This document shows positions 20,116-33,030 of a stretch of 57,662 bases of DNA, in pieces. Position numbers and translations under genes: made by a program. A model generated the notes under the pieces. It was given only the letters and a program-made list of their open reading frames with translations. It ran no database searches and was not told the origin of the DNA. Within the stretch, counting starts at the first letter, position 1, and every line of letters starts with the position of its first letter. The stretch comes from an uncultured Mycoplasmatales bacterium (lineage in GTDB: Bacteria; Bacillota_I; Bacilli_A; Mycoplasmatales; Mycoplasmoidaceae). Location of the stretch: positions 1 through 57,662 of the forward strand of contig CAJTRF010000004.1 in the NCBI GenBank assembly GCA_910578525.1, written 5' to 3'.

Positions 20116-21102
20116 CTATTTGATAATCTTTTTTATAACATTTTTTACAAAATGCTTTGGATTTTGATTTTTGTATAAAACCTTATAAATTTCTTCCAAA
20201 ACCGGCGCATCTATCATGTTTGTTTTAATAATCTCATAAGCAATTTTAGTCGCTGAAAAACCTTCAACAGTTTTTTTGTTAATTTGAAGAGTTTTTGCTA
20301 ATCCAATTTGAGCAATTGACTTACCAAATGAAAAGTTTCTTGATTTAGAATCGGTACAAGTTAGATAAATGTCACCTATTCCGCAAAAGTTAGCAATTGT
20401 TTTTACATTGCCACCTAGTTTATCAACGATAGTAGATATTTCTTTAGTAGCTTCTGCTAACATAGCTGCACGTGTATTAATAGATGTATGCAATTCGTAT
20501 GCTAATCCAAGAGCGATAGCCATAACATTTTTAAGAGAAGCCATAATTTCTGCACCTCTTTCATCTGTTGTAACAACACACTTAAATGTTTGATTGTTAA
20601 ATAAATTAGCGACAAGTTTAGCAATTTTTGCTTTTGTAGATACACAGTTAACCATTGTTGGTTGGTTATTAAATACTTCAACAGCAAATGATGGTCCTAA
20701 CAAAGAAACAAAACCTTTAGAAAAACCTCTAATGATTTTTTTAATAGATCTTGATCAAACGTTGTTTGTTTCAGGGTTAAAACCTTTAGCGACATTGATA
20801 TATACAGGTTTAGCTGTTAAGAATTTTACAAATTTTTTAACTGTTGACTCAATATACAAGCTTGGTACTGCAATTAAAACATATGAAGGTCTAAAGTTAA
20901 TAACATCATTTGGGTTAATTGTAGCAATTGGTGCTTTAACCATTTTCTTATTACCGAAATATTTAGTGTTTAGACCTTTAATTAAATCTTTATTTTCACA
21001 TTCATCAATACCATACATTAAAACTTCGTGTTTGTTTTTTAACAAAACATTTGCTAATGCTGTTCCTCATGCACCTGTTCCTAGAATTGCTATTTTTGCC
21101 AT
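20116..21102 (-). CDS. gpsA: Glycerol-3-phosphate dehydrogenase (NAD(P)+)
   Basis: 328 aa. Makes sn-glycerol 3-phosphate from DHAP for phospholipid synthesis. It begins MAKIAILGTGAWGTALANVL with the dinucleotide-binding GxGxxG (Trp is UGA). The C-terminal domain has LKNVMAIALGLAYE and GIGDIYLTCTDSKSRN, typical of GpsA. The start lies 1 nt after the der stop, so it is the last gene of the cmk-der-gpsA series on the minus strand. Confidence 0.93.
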
Positions 21103-21103
21103 A

Positions 21104-22438
21104 TTATCTATCTTTCTTGATTCCTCTTATACGAGAATTCTTGTCCTTAAAATATATTGTAATAGGTACATCTGTAAAACCAAAAGAATTTCTAATTTGA
21201 TTTTCAAGATATCTTGCATAGCTAAAGTGAACATATTTAGGATCGTTTCCAAATATAACGAACGTTGGAATTTGACTTTTTACTTGAGTTGCATATGAAA
21301 TATTAAATCTATTTCCTTTAAATTTTGGAGGAGGGTTTAAAATTTCAGCTTTTGCTAATACATCATTCAATATTGAAGTAGAAACTGAAATTTCTAATTG
21401 TTGTTTTATTCTTTCAATTGTCTTAAAAATAGCAGTAACTTTTAGATTATCTTTAGCACTAATAAAAATAACAGGAGCTCAAGTAATGTAATGGAATTTA
21501 TTTCTAATTAATTTTGTAAATTCAGTTATTGTTTTAGAAGTTTTATTTTTAATCTTATCTCATTTGTTAACAACAATAATTGTAGGAATATTAGCATCAA
21601 ATGCTAATCCACCAATGATCTCATCTTGTTCATTAAAATCTTCGCTACCATCTAAAACTAACAAAATTAAATTACTTCTAGAAATTGCATCTTGTGTACG
21701 TGATAAAGCAAATTTTTCAATATGATCAGTTATTTTAGATTTACGTTTAATACCTGCTGTATCAATGATTGTGTAATCTTTTCCATCATACTTAAAATCA
21801 CAATCAATAGAATCACGAGTAGTTCCAGCGATGTTTGAAACAATTACACGCTCTTCATGAACTAACGAATTCACTAATGTTGATTTACCAACATTAGGTC
21901 TACCAATTACACAAAATGCAGTTTTATCAAGCTCAATTTTATTTGCTGAAGGGTTGAAGTTTTTTACAACAACATCTAATAGATCTCCTATACCAATAGA
22001 ATGTTCAGCAGAAACATAATAAGGCTTACCAAAACCCAATGAGTAATAAAGTCTTTCATATGTGCCTTGTTTGTTTTCGGATTTATTAACAGCCAATATT
22101 ACATTCTTTGCTTTATTCTTTTTAAGTAACTTTGCAACATAAAAATCATCCTTATTGATTCCGTCTTTTTCAGAAACTAGAAAAATGATGATTGATGCTT
22201 CTTTAATTGCAAACAAGACTTGATTTTCAATGTTTTGTTGAAAAATCATTTTATCATTTGTTAATCCGCCTGTATCAATAATAGTAAATTCTTTACCTAA
22301 TCATGTGGCTTGCCCATATATACGATCACGTGTGACACCTGGTGTGTCACTAACAATTGATTTCTTCTTAAGAATTGTTCTATTAAAAAGTGTAGATTTA
22401 CCAACGTTTGGTTTACCAACTATTGCAACCTTAAACAT
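21104..22438 (-). CDS. der: Ribosome-assembly GTPase Der (EngA)
   Basis: 444 aa. Tandem GTPase domains: first P-loop GKPNVGKST near residue 8 with DTPGVTRD, second P-loop GRPNVGKST near residue 180 with DTAGIKRKSK, then a KH-like C-terminal domain. Required for 50S maturation. It overlaps the 3' end of cmk by 8 nt, the classic cmk-der arrangement. UGA Trp codons occur in the G4 region (NKWDK). Confidence 0.95.
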
Positions 22439-23087
22439 TTCCAATCTCCTTATTGAACAAATCTATGATAAGATTTACTGTTTGATCAATTGTGTTATAA
22501 GAACCATCAATTTCTTTACAACCAGGAGTTTTAATTAATGGAGCTATTTTTCTATGAGTGTCTTGATAGTCACGCTCTATTAAAGCTTTTTTAACATTTT
22601 CTAAAGAATCAATCTTGCCTGATTGTTCTCACCTTCTTTTAGCACGAACATCAATGTTATCAACCAAGAAAATTTTAAGAGTAGCATTTGGTAATACAAC
22701 ACTAGTTGTATCTCGCCCTTCCATAACACAAGATTGTTGAGATGCAATTTCTCTTTGTTGAACTAAACATGTATCTCTAATTATTTTCATAGTTGCAATT
22801 TTGCTAGCTAATTTACTAATGGAAGCGGAATTTGCAAGTTCAGTAACATCGTTATTGTTTAAAAATAATTTATCTTCTTGCAATGTAACTTTAGATTGTT
22901 CTAAAACTTTTTTAACTTCATTTGAGTCATCTAAATTTGTGTTTTGCAACGCAATTGCATAACAACGAAACATACCGCCAGTGTTAATAAACTGGAAGTT
23001 TAATTTTTTTGCAACTTGTTTAGCTATTGTACTTTTACCGCTACCTGCTGGTCCATCAATCGCTATTTGATATATCTTTTTACACAT
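22431..23087 (-). CDS. cmk: Cytidylate kinase
   Basis: 218 aa. Phosphorylates CMP/dCMP. P-loop GPAGSGKSTIAK at residues 10-21, then FINTGGMFRCYAIA and MEGRDTTSVVLPNATLKIFL typical of CMP kinases. Overlaps der by 8 nt at its 3' end, and the upstream tail-anchored protein gene by 8 nt at its 5' end, so the whole series is translationally coupled. Confidence 0.93.
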
Positions 23088-23727
23088 AAAAAACTAAAAC
23101 AAAAACCAAAAGAATTAACATTATGATTAGAAAAAATACAGACAAACCTAATGTGACAAAGAATAAAGTTTTAAATGGTGTTTGTTTTTCTTCCTCATCT
23201 TTGGTTGGAGTAATTTTATATTGTTGAAATTCATCATAGATTTTTTTGTTTTGAATCAATTTATTTAAACGATCTAATTGATCTTTTGAAGAAGATTGAA
23301 AATTATTTCATGTAGTTGATAAATTGTCTAAAGACTTACCTGTTTTAAGCAATGATTTAAGGTTTTTATCATCAGATAATCAATTTGAAGAAATCTTTTT
23401 ACCATCTTCATCTAAGATTGAAACAAAATCATTGTTTTGAACATATTTATCAATTTCATTAATGTTTGTTTGAATTTTTTGTTCATCAATTAAACTAGCA
23501 AACTCTTTTAAACTTTCATAATCTTGATAATCTTTTTTATCAATTGAAATTAAGTTAGCAAGAGTCTCAGTTTGAGGCATGTCTTTAAGAATTTTAGGAT
23601 TTAATTCGTCAATTTTTTGTTTATATTTTGAAATAGTTGATGATTCATTTGCTAATTTGTCTAGCATTAAACCATCATTTAGGATTTCTTGACGATACAG
23701 TCTTCACTTTTCAATCCTATTTTCCAT
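23080..23727 (-). CDS. Tail-anchored coiled-coil membrane protein
   Basis: 215 aa beginning MENRIEKWRLYRQEI. It is acidic, helical and probably coiled coil through residues ~1-180. A single very hydrophobic C-terminal segment follows (LFFVTLGLSVFFLIIMLIL onward) and ends four residues after it, a tail-anchor topology. It is the first gene of the cmk-der-gpsA series and overlaps cmk by 8 nt, so co-expression is likely. No family recognised. Confidence 0.72.
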
Positions 23728-23757
23728 AATAAATTAATTATATTTATAATACTTATT

Positions 23758-25281
23758 ATGCTTTCATCAAAAAATCAAGAAGCTATTGTTTCTAAAAAAA
23801 ATAAACTTAGTTTCGTATCAGCAATTTTAATTGTTATTGGCTCCTCTATAGGTGCTGGTATTTTTCTTAAAAATGATGAAATATTAAAAAATACTCAAGG
23901 AATGATTTATTTAGCAATCATTGCATGAGCAATTGCTATTTTTGCCATTGTTTGTTTGGGGTTGTGCTTGACAGAATTATGTTCAACATCAACAAAAAAC
24001 AAACTAGGAATTATTGGATGAATCAAAACGTTTTGCAATAACTATTTGTATCAAATAGGTAAAAAATTTATGGCATATATTTATTTACCAATAAATTTCT
24101 TTGTTATGCCATATTATTCAATATGTACAATTCAACAAGCATTCCCAAATAGTGGTTTTACAAAACTTGATTGATATTATGTTGCATTAATTGCTTTATT
24201 AATTTCTTCTTGATTTATTTTGACTTCAGGAATGTCAACGAGAGCTACAAATATTCAAAATAAAATTATTACTTGTGTTAAATTTCTTCCACTAATTTTT
24301 GCAATTTTAATAGGTTATATATATGTTGGTGATACTCACCATATAAATGAATATACACCAGTTGAAACTAAAACTCCATTGTTTAATGAGCTAAGCCCTG
24401 TGTTAGGAATATTTATTTCTATCCCATCTATCTTCTTTGTGTTTGATGGATTTTATAGCACAGCAGGATTGCAAACAGAGATGAATGAACCAAAAAAATC
24501 TGCAAAGGCAATGCTTATTGGTTTATTAACTGTTTCATGTATTGATATATTAATATCAATATCATTGATGATTAGTGGTAAGGGATCGCTTGAAGGATTG
24601 AAAGAATGATTTGAAGAAAAGAATTGTTATTGATTATTGCAAACAATGCAATTAATAGTTGCTATTGGAATTTGAGGAATTATTAATGGTTTTGCTTTGT
24701 ATTCAACAAATTATTATGAAGAGTTGATTGATAAAAATGAAGTTATTTTTTCAAATAAAATTAGAAACAAAATGACATCTAACTCTCATTTGGTAGGGTG
24801 TTTGTATTCTTACTGCATGTTTTTTACAATGTTCTTATTGTGCACATTGGTTGGTTCGTTATGTTACATTGATACTAATGCATATCAAGCATCTAATATT
24901 GGATTAAATGTTCATGTATGCAAGTTATATTCTTTTGTTGATTTAATGGCTAATTGAACATCAGCATTAGTTTTTGGTTGCATTGTCATTTCTATTATCG
25001 GTGCATTAAGAAATAGAAAAACTAACAAGATTAAAACGGCAAATGATAAAAACTTTGTTTGAGCAGCATATGCAACAACAATAATTGTATGTTTTAGTTT
25101 ACTAATGATTTTAATTGAAACATTTGTAAACCTTGGTTTGGTTTGCAGTTATTATTCAAAAGGAATGTATGAAGGTGATGCTGGAAATCAAAATTTAGTT
25201 AGTGCAATTATGACTGTTGTTGTTTTGTTTGTTTTCTTAGTCATTATGTTGTCTCCTTATAAACATAAAAAATATAATTAA
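23758..25281 (+). CDS. APC-superfamily amino acid permease
   Basis: 507 aa with about twelve membrane segments. The N-terminal SAILIVIGSSIGAGIFLKN is the APC signature in TM1. The substrate is not predictable. A TATAAT box ends about 8 nt upstream of the ATG at 23758, so the transcript is probably leaderless. It is divergent from the tail-anchored protein gene. Many Trp codons are UGA. It lies immediately upstream of nagA but with no overlap. Confidence 0.85.
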
Positions 25282-25286
25282 TATAT

Positions 25287-26417
25287 ATGCAATTTAAAAG
25301 AATTAACGTAGTTACCCCTGACAATATTTATCTAGCAGATGTTGTCATCAAAGGTAATAAAATATCTAAAATTAAAAAGATATCAAATAAACCTGCTGCT
25401 AGCGCTAAATACATGATGCCTGGATTTATTGATTCTCATACTCATGGTGGTTATGGTTGAGATTTCAATAGTTTAGCACGTAACGATTTAAAAAAAGCTA
25501 AAGATTATTTAAATAATCTAGGTAGTGAAGGTGTCACAACCGTTATTGGAACAACAGTGACTTGTTCAATTAAGGATCTTTATGCTATTTCTAAAAATTG
25601 AAAAAAATTTAACGCTTTAGATAAAGAAGGGTTAGTTAAAGGGTGATACATTGAAGGACCGTTCATTTCAAAAGAAAAGAAAGGTGCACACGATGAAACT
25701 TTAATTTGTCAAATTAATACTAAAGTATTAGACACAATTAAAAGAGAAAATAAATTCATTAAAATTTTAGCTGTTGCTCCTGAAATCAAAAACAATCTTG
25801 AATTAATTAAAAAAGTAAGCAAAGATTATGTTGTTGCAATTGGTCACTCTGCATGTAGTGCAGATCTTGCATTGGAATCTCTTGTAAATGGCGCATCAAG
25901 AATTGTCCATTTATATAATCAAACATCAAAGTTTGATCATAGAAATCCTGGTATTGTTAATATGGCATTTTTAGATACACCAATGAATTGCGAATTAGTT
26001 TCAGATGGTTTCCATGTAAATAAACTTGTTTTAAAGAACACTTATGATATTATTAAACCTGACAGAATTATCATTATTACTGATTCATTATCATGTAAAG
26101 GGTTACCAAAAGGTGATTACATGTTAGGTACACTAAATATTCATAAGTTTGATGACATTGCTAGATTAAAAGATGATAATACAATTGCTGGTTCAGTTAA
26201 ACCATACATCGAACACTTGCACACATTTTTAGAAGCAACTCATTGTAGTTTATGTGAGTTAACTAAAATGTCTAGTTATAACGCAGCAAAGAACTTAAAG
26301 TTAGATAATAAACTTGGTATAATAAAAGAAAATTATTTAGCTGATTTTGTTATTGTTGATTCTAAATTAAATTTATATGAAACATACAAAAATGGTAAAT
26401 TAATTTATAAAAAATAG
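25287..26417 (+). CDS. nagA: N-acetylglucosamine-6-phosphate deacetylase
   Basis: 376 aa. Amidohydrolase-fold enzyme giving GlcN-6-P and acetate. Metal-site and substrate motifs visible in order: FIDSHTHGGYGW, YIEGPF, IGHSAC, HLYNQTS, LVSDGFHV, ITDSLS. The catalytic Asp of the ITDS motif is retained. It is followed after 13 bp by nagB, forming the amino-sugar catabolic pair. UGA Trp codons in the first half. Confidence 0.92.
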
Positions 26418-26430
26418 GAGAGATATAAAT

Positions 26431-27204
26431 ATGAATTTTTTTAAGAAAATTGGTTTAGGTATAGCATTTAAAAAAACTCATCAATGTAAATTATATATTT
26501 GCAAAGATGAAAAGGAAATTGGTGAAAGAACATCAAAAATGGTTATTGAACAGATTGTTAATAAACCTAATGCTGTTTTAGGTTTAGCAACTGGTTCATC
26601 TCCAGTTCCTCTATATAAAGAATTGGTAAAGGCTTGCAAAGAGAAGAAGGTTTCATTTGCTAACATTGTTTCGTTTAATTTAGATGAATATGTAGATCTT
26701 GATGAAAAGTATTTTGATCAATCTTATAGAAATTTTATGGACGTTAACTTATTCAATAATGTTAACATTTTAAAATCAAATACTCATTTTCCTAGCAAAC
26801 AAACAATTGAACAATATGATGATGAAATTAATAAGTCTGGTGGTATTGATTTACAAGTATTAGGATTAGGGGTAAATGGTCATATCGCTTTTAATGAACC
26901 AGGAACACCGTTTAATGCAAAAACTCATTTGGTAAAAATTACTGATTCTACAAAACAAGCAAATGCAAGATTTTTTGATAATAAACCTGAAAATGTTCCT
27001 TCAGCAGCAATTACTATGGGAATTAAAACAATTATGAGTGCTAAAAAAATTATTTTAATTGCAACAGGCAAGAATAAAGCTGAAGCTATTTCTAAGTTAT
27101 TTAAAAATAAATACAATCCTCAATGACCAGTTACTGCATTAATCTACCATCCAGATGTGTCAATTTTTGTAGATTATCAAGCGGCTTCTCTTATTGCTCA
27201 ATAA
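26431..27204 (+). CDS. nagB: Glucosamine-6-phosphate deaminase
   Basis: 257 aa. Converts GlcN-6-P to fructose-6-P and ammonia, feeding glycolysis from NagA. Motifs: LGLATGSSPVPLYKELV, SFNLDEYVDLDEKYFDQSYRNFM, LGLGVNGHIAFNEPG. The N-terminus carries about 20 extra residues before the core. Start ATG follows TAGGAGAGA. Ends 1 bp before a convergent hypothetical gene, with no separate terminator. Confidence 0.94.
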
Positions 27205-27205
27205 T

Positions 27206-27787
27206 CTAAATATCTAATAAAACATTTAAATATACAATGAAAGTGTTAGTAAATCTAGGCATGAATAGTTGTATATTTTTTTGTATATCTTTTTTGATTT
27301 CTAAGATGTTTGTAAAGTTATTTTCTTTTTCTTCAGTTACTTGTTTATAAGAATTAATTTTTTTATATTTTACATGTTCCACAAATAAGTAAACAATATC
27401 ATTTAGCAAAACATTTAAATGTTTTTTACTTAATTTATCATTAAAAGCAAAATCTCTTGTGTAGATCAAAAATTCATTAATTTTTTTATTATTAATTATT
27501 CAATGAGATTCTGCAAAGTCAGATTGTTTTTGAAACGAAAAAAGCAAAGGAACAGATTTTTGTTCATTATCAGGATTTAATTTAAATTCAGCTAAAATAG
27601 GGAAATAATTACGATTATGTGTTAATGAGTAAAAAGTATGAATGTGTTGAAATTCCATATACATTCTCATATACATAGTTGCTATTCTTGAATAAAAATC
27701 AACATTTTGTTTCTTACAAATTTTGCTTTTTAGCAAGCTTTTCTTAATTTTCTTTTGTAAAGTAAGAGCTTCTTTTTTTAGTCTCAT
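27206..27787 (-). CDS. Hypothetical protein downstream of hrcA
   Basis: 193 aa, basic N-terminus (MRLKKEALTLQKKIKKSLLKS), tyrosine/phenylalanine-rich, with one UGA Trp at 27500-27502. No signal peptide or clear membrane segment. It begins 1 nt after the hrcA stop, so it is in the same transcription unit. Its 3' end nearly abuts nagB. No family recognised; the link to HrcA is by position only. Confidence 0.65.
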
Positions 27788-27788
27788 A

Positions 27789-28802
27789 TTATTTTGAATC
27801 TATTTTTTCAATTTCATCTTTAATAAATTTTAAAATACCTTTTACTTCAGCATAATTCATTCTTGTTGGGCCCACAACAGATAGTTGGTGTTTTTGGTTA
27901 TTGTAATTAATCATAGTAGAAGCTACAGAAACACCATTAGCTCCTATCTCATCTCCAAAAGTAATTTTTGTTTTACCTTCGTTTTGTTGGTTGTAGGAAA
28001 TATGCTTTCAGATGTTGGAATCTTCTAACATAGTCAGAATGTTTTTTAATTTATCAATGTTTTTAAATTCTGGTTGAGTAGTTAATCATTTTGTTCCATA
28101 AACATTTGTTTGTGGAACACTAATTTCATTGGAAGAGAAAATTTTCTTAATGATTTCTTGTAAGCAAAATTCATATTCATGAACTTTGTTACGAATAATT
28201 TCTTTAATTACAGAAAGTTTTGATTGAACTTCATCAAGCGGAGTATCAACTAAACGATCATTAAACACTCTAATACATGTGCTAATATCTTGTAATTGTT
28301 GTTTTTTATCAAATTTGATTGTATTTTTATTAACCATTCCATTTGATGTAACAATTAAAACCATTGCTGAATCGTCTGATAATTGAATTAAATCAAATCT
28401 TTTTAAAAGATCTTTTGAATTAAATTTTGTAACAATAGAAGGAAGTTTTAAAACTTCATTCATAATCGAAACAGATTGGTCAATTATTGAATCAATACTT
28501 AAATTTCTGTTTGCAAAAACCTTAGATAATTGATTTTTGATATTAGCTGATAATTCGGGTTGTAAAATATTTTGCTCATAATACTTATAACCTTTAATTG
28601 ATGGAACTCTACCACTTGATGTATGAGTTTTTTCTAAGAAACCAAATTTTTCAAGTGTAGCCATTTCGTTTCTAATAGTTGCAGATGAAAGATCAGGTAA
28701 AAATTTTTGAACTAATTCTTTACTTGAAACTGGTTCAGCTGTAAATGTATAACGATCAATTATTAATTTTAAAATTTCTATTTGCCTTGCCGTTAATTTC
28801 AT
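27789..28802 (-). CDS. hrcA: Heat-inducible transcription repressor HrcA
   Basis: 337 aa. The N-terminal winged helix begins MKLTARQIEILKLIIDRYTFTAEPVSSKEL, with SSATIRNEMATLEKFGFLEKTHTSSGRVPS, the HrcA DNA-binding domain that recognises CIRCE. GAF-like and dimerisation domains follow. UGA Trp at 28086. No CIRCE element (TTAGCACTC inverted repeat) is visible upstream, so autoregulation through CIRCE is not supported here. Divergent from the double HAD gene. Confidence 0.92.
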
Positions 28803-28870
28803 TTTTAATAATATATACTTATTTTAATAATATTTTTTATATTATTAATATAATAGTTAAATTATAAATT

Positions 28871-30583
28871 ATGCAAAGCAAAATTCTTGCAATTGATTTA
28901 GATGGAACTCTTCTAACTAAATTGAAGAAAATTACTAGCAAAAATTTAGATGCAATTACCAATTACACGAATCTTGGAGGCACGCCTGTAATTGTTACTG
29001 GTCGATCAACTGTTTCTGCATTTGGTTATTTCCATCAAATAGAAAAACATGCTAATAAAAAACTAAGATATTTAGCGTGTTTTAATGGTGCGTACATTTA
29101 TGATCAAAAATTAAATAAATCATATAAAAATTTTATTAGTGAATCTTTATGTAGGAGCATACTTTCTATTGTTAAACGTGAAAAAATAACTGCTTGATTT
29201 TATACAGAAAAAAGTAGAGAAACAAGAAGTGTAGATGTTTATGGTTATAGATTTCCTGTTATTAATAAACTTTTTAAAAATTTAAATACAAAAAAGTTAA
29301 ATGAAAAGTCTGATATATCTTCTTACAAGATTAATGTTATGTCTTTTAGCAAAGCTAAAATTTCTAATGTTCTTGAAAAACTTAAAAAACAATTTGGAGA
29401 TGTATTAACTTTTTCTTTGTCATCTAAATATTTAATTGAAATTAACAATAAAAAAATTAACAAAGGTTATGTTGTTAATTTCTTAAAAAACGAATTAAAG
29501 GCAAGTAAAAAAGATATTGCCTTTGTTGGAGATAGCTTTAATGATGTGCCTGGTTTTCAACAAGTTAGAAATTCATTTGCTATTAAGCCAAAAAACAAAG
29601 ATGTCATTCAATATGCTGCTCACTACATTGATTACAAAAGAAATGCGGTAGCAGATGTAATTAATGAATACATATTAAATGACGCGAATGAAATTAAATT
29701 AATTGCAACAGATTTGGATGGAACATTACTTGAAAACTATACAAAAGAAGTTTCTAACATAGCTGCTAATAAAGTTTCTGAATGTGTCGATAAAAAGAAC
29801 ATTTATTTTAGTATTGCAACTGGCAGAAACGTTGATGATATCACAATGATCATTAATAAAATTGGCATTAAAAACAAAAATCATTGCTTTGCAATAGCAA
29901 ATAACGGATCAGCTATATATGAATTCAAGTCAGGAAACTATTTATATAAAGAAACAATTCCTTCTGAATTATCAAAACTTGTTTTCACTCATATTAAAAA
30001 ATTAAATGAATCTAAGAAATATGGACATGTAGGTTGTTATGTTCACAGAATATTAGATGTTGAAAGAATTAAAAACGGTCTTAATACACAATTAATGGGA
30101 TATGAGTTAAACTTTGTTCAAGAAAGATTGGCTTCTTTTTCTAAGAATTTTACAAAAAACAATTGATATCCAAAAGATTTTACTGAAATCGATAAAAATT
30201 TTGATTTTAAAAATATTTGTAAATTTGTAATTTATGCAGATTCACCAGAAAACAACAAAAAAATTGCTGATTATTTTGTTAACAAAACAAATTTAGATTT
30301 AACATTTACCACTTCATCAAAAACAAATGTTGAAATCAATGCTAAGCATGTAAGTAAGGGTAATGCTGTAAAGTTTTTAGCAAATTACTTAAATATAAAT
30401 ATATTTAATGTTATGACATTAGGTGATGAAGAGAACGATTTATCAATGTTAAAGATCACTCCTAATTCTTTTACTTTGACAACATCGAAAGAAATTGTTA
30501 AAGATGCAGCAAATAATGTTATAAAATCAGAACCAAGTATTTTGGTAAGTGATGCAATTTCACAGAAAATTTTAAGAAAATAA
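28871..30583 (+). CDS. Fused tandem Cof-type HAD phosphatase
   Basis: 570 aa containing two complete HAD (Cof/IIB) hydrolases in one frame. Domain 1 has AIDLDGTLL at residue ~8 and the motif IV FVGDSFNDVPGF near 218. Domain 2 has ATDLDGTLLENY at ~279 and LGDEENDLSML near 517. Each half is roughly the length of a stand-alone family member. UGA Trp at 29195 and 30164; no TAA/TAG separates the halves. A TATAAT box precedes the start. It ends 1 nt before potA. Substrates are probably sugar phosphates or similar small phosphates. Confidence 0.85.
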
Positions 30584-30584
30584 T

Positions 30585-32228
30585 ATGGCAAAAACTTTTT
30601 TAAAGTTGGTAGACATTAACAAGTCTTACCCAAACGGCTATGTAGCGATTAAAAATTTTAATTTGAATATTCAAAAAGGTGAATTCGTAACTTTTTTAGG
30701 CCCATCAGGATGCGGTAAAACTACGACAATCAAAATGATTGCTGGTTTTGAAATGCCAACAAGCGGAAAAATTTTAATTAACAATGTTGATATCAAAGAT
30801 GTTTCAATTAACAAACGTCCCACTGCAACAGTGTTTCAAGATTATGCATTATTTCCAAATTTATCTGTATTGGAAAATGTTTCATATGGTTTGAAACAAA
30901 TGCGTAAACCATTAAAAGGTATTACTAATGTAGAAAGAAAAAAAGTTGAAAAAGCTTATAAAGAAGCTGTTAAAAAAGCAGAAGGTAAAATTAAAAAGAA
31001 CGAAAAAACACAAAGAAAAATTTTAAGAGAAATAGCTTCATTGGAAAAACTTTATTCTAAATATCCTGAAGTTCAAGCTATTAGAGGAATGAAGTATCAA
31101 CAATATATTAGCAAGTTAGATAGTTATCTAACTCAAATGGAAAAGAAGTACGGTATAGTTAAAATTAAGAAGATGTCTGCAATCAATTGATTGAAGAGAT
31201 TATTTAATAAATGAAACAGAACTATTTTTAATTCAAAAAGTCCTGTTAACTATGATACTAAATGATTAAATATTTATGAGAAGAAAATTATTAATCTTCA
31301 AAAATGATTTGAATACAAAAAACCTCTTGACAAGAAGATTGCTAAATTATGATACCAATACAATGATTTAGACCAATGAAATTCTCATTGATCTAACTAT
31401 GATGATCTAGTTAGAGAAAATTATGAAAAGAAATACACAACAAGAAAGTTAACTAAGCAAGAAGTTAAAAAGATTGCTATGAATATGATTAATCTTGTTG
31501 GATTAAAAGGTAAAGAAAACTTATATCCTGAAGATTTATCTGGCGGTATGAAACAACGTGTTGCTTTAGCGCGTGCTCTTGTTGTTGAACCAGACATCAT
31601 CTTATTAGATGAACCATTATCAGCATTAGATGCTAAAGTTCGTGTTGAAATGCAAAACGAATTGAAGAGAATGCACAATCAATTAAAGTTAACATTCATT
31701 TTGGTTACACATGATCAAGAAGAAGCGCTATCTTTATCAAATAAGATTGTTGTAATGTCTAAAGGAAAAATTGAACAAGTTGGAACTCCAAAAGCAATTT
31801 ATGATACTCCAGCAAATGAATGGGTCGCAAATTTTATTGGTCAAGCCAATTTCTTTAATGGAATTTATTTAGGAAAATCAAGAGTTAGATTATTTGACAA
31901 AGCAATTGTTTGTCGTGATTCTGCTAATTTAAAACAAGTTAATAAGAATGAAGAAGTAAGGTTAATGATTAGACCTGAAGATGTCTTGCTAGTAAGACCA
32001 CAAGATGGTTATATTAAAACAAGAATTACTTCTGTTGTATATAAAGGCGAAATGTTTGAAGGAAAATGTTTTTACAAGAAAACTCCAATTGTATTTAAAA
32101 CAACAAAATTAGTAAAAGTAGGAGATACAGTTGGCATAAGATTCCCTGAAAAAGTTTTGCATGTTCTTCCTATTAAAGAAAAATATGAAAATGAATTTTA
32201 TGATATTAATTTAGGCAAAGATGAATAA
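30585..32228 (+). CDS. potA: Spermidine/putrescine ABC transporter ATP-binding protein
   Basis: 547 aa. Walker A GPSGCGKTTT, Q-loop TATVFQDYALFP, signature LSGGMKQRVALARAL, Walker B IILLDEPLSALD, and a C-terminal TOBE-like domain. Between Q-loop and signature there is an insertion of ~185 residues, rich in Lys and UGA-encoded Trp. Long PotA proteins with such an insert are known from the M. genitalium/M. pneumoniae lineage. It overlaps potB by 8 nt. First gene of potABCD. Confidence 0.94.
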
Positions 32229-33030
32229 GAAATTTTCTAGAAAATTTTTATTGACTCTACCATATGTAATTATTACATTACTATTTTTAATAGTACCAAT
32301 GTTAATGATAGTTATTTTTTCATTCCTTCCAGTAAATGGATTTTCAATAATTGATAACTGAAATTATGTAAACACATTTGTATGAGAAAAGATTGCAATA
32401 TCTTTCTTTGATGCAATTATTACAACAATTGTTGTTATTTTAATAAGTTATCCGTTTGCGTATTTTTTAGCATTTAATTGTTCGATGAAAGCAAAAACAA
32501 TTGTTATTTTAATGATAACTGCACCAATCTGAACTAGCTTTTTAGTTAAATTAATCGGTCTTAAAACTTTTTTTGATTTTTTAAATGGTTATGAAAACTC
32601 AACTAGAGGTCAATTTTTTACAATAGTTGGTCTAGTGTATTTATACACTCCATTTATGATTTTACCTTTATACAATACATTAATTGAATTACCTAAGTCA
32701 TTAATCTTCGCAAGCAAGGATTTAGGAAGAGGTAATTTTAACACATTTATGAATGTAGTAATTCCTTATACAAAAGCTGCTTTATTTTCAGGAATTACAT
32801 TAGTATTCTTACCTTCGTTTACAACTGTTGCTGTACCAGAATTTTTAAATGCAAATCCAAATGGATCATTAATCTCTGACATATTAATGGAAGAAGGTGG
32901 GTTAGCATTGACAAGCAAAATTTCATTAGCTCGTGCATCTTCATTAAGTTTGATTCTATTATTGTTAATGACTGCAGGATATATATTATTTATTTTTGGT
33001 AGATTCATTTACAATAGGAGGAAAAAATAG
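32221..33030 (+). CDS. potB: Spermidine/putrescine ABC transporter permease
   Basis: 269 aa with six predicted membrane helices. EAA-type loop SLIFASKDLGRGNFNTFMNVVIPYTKAAL contacts PotA. The ATG lies within the last codons of potA, and the last base of its stop is shared with the potC GTG, so potA-B-C are translationally coupled. Confidence 0.92.

Noticed and set aside
20594..21298. Long open frame on the plus strand opposite gpsA and der
   Set aside because: It is antisense to strongly conserved gpsA and der sequence and looks like a by-product of their codon composition.
28803..28870. CIRCE operator for HrcA autoregulation
   Set aside because: No TTAGCACTC-N9-GAGTGCTAA-like repeat is visible in the hrcA/HAD divergent region.
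28871..30583. Two separate HAD genes
   Set aside because: The frame is continuous, without TAA/TAG, ribosome-binding site or new start between the domains.
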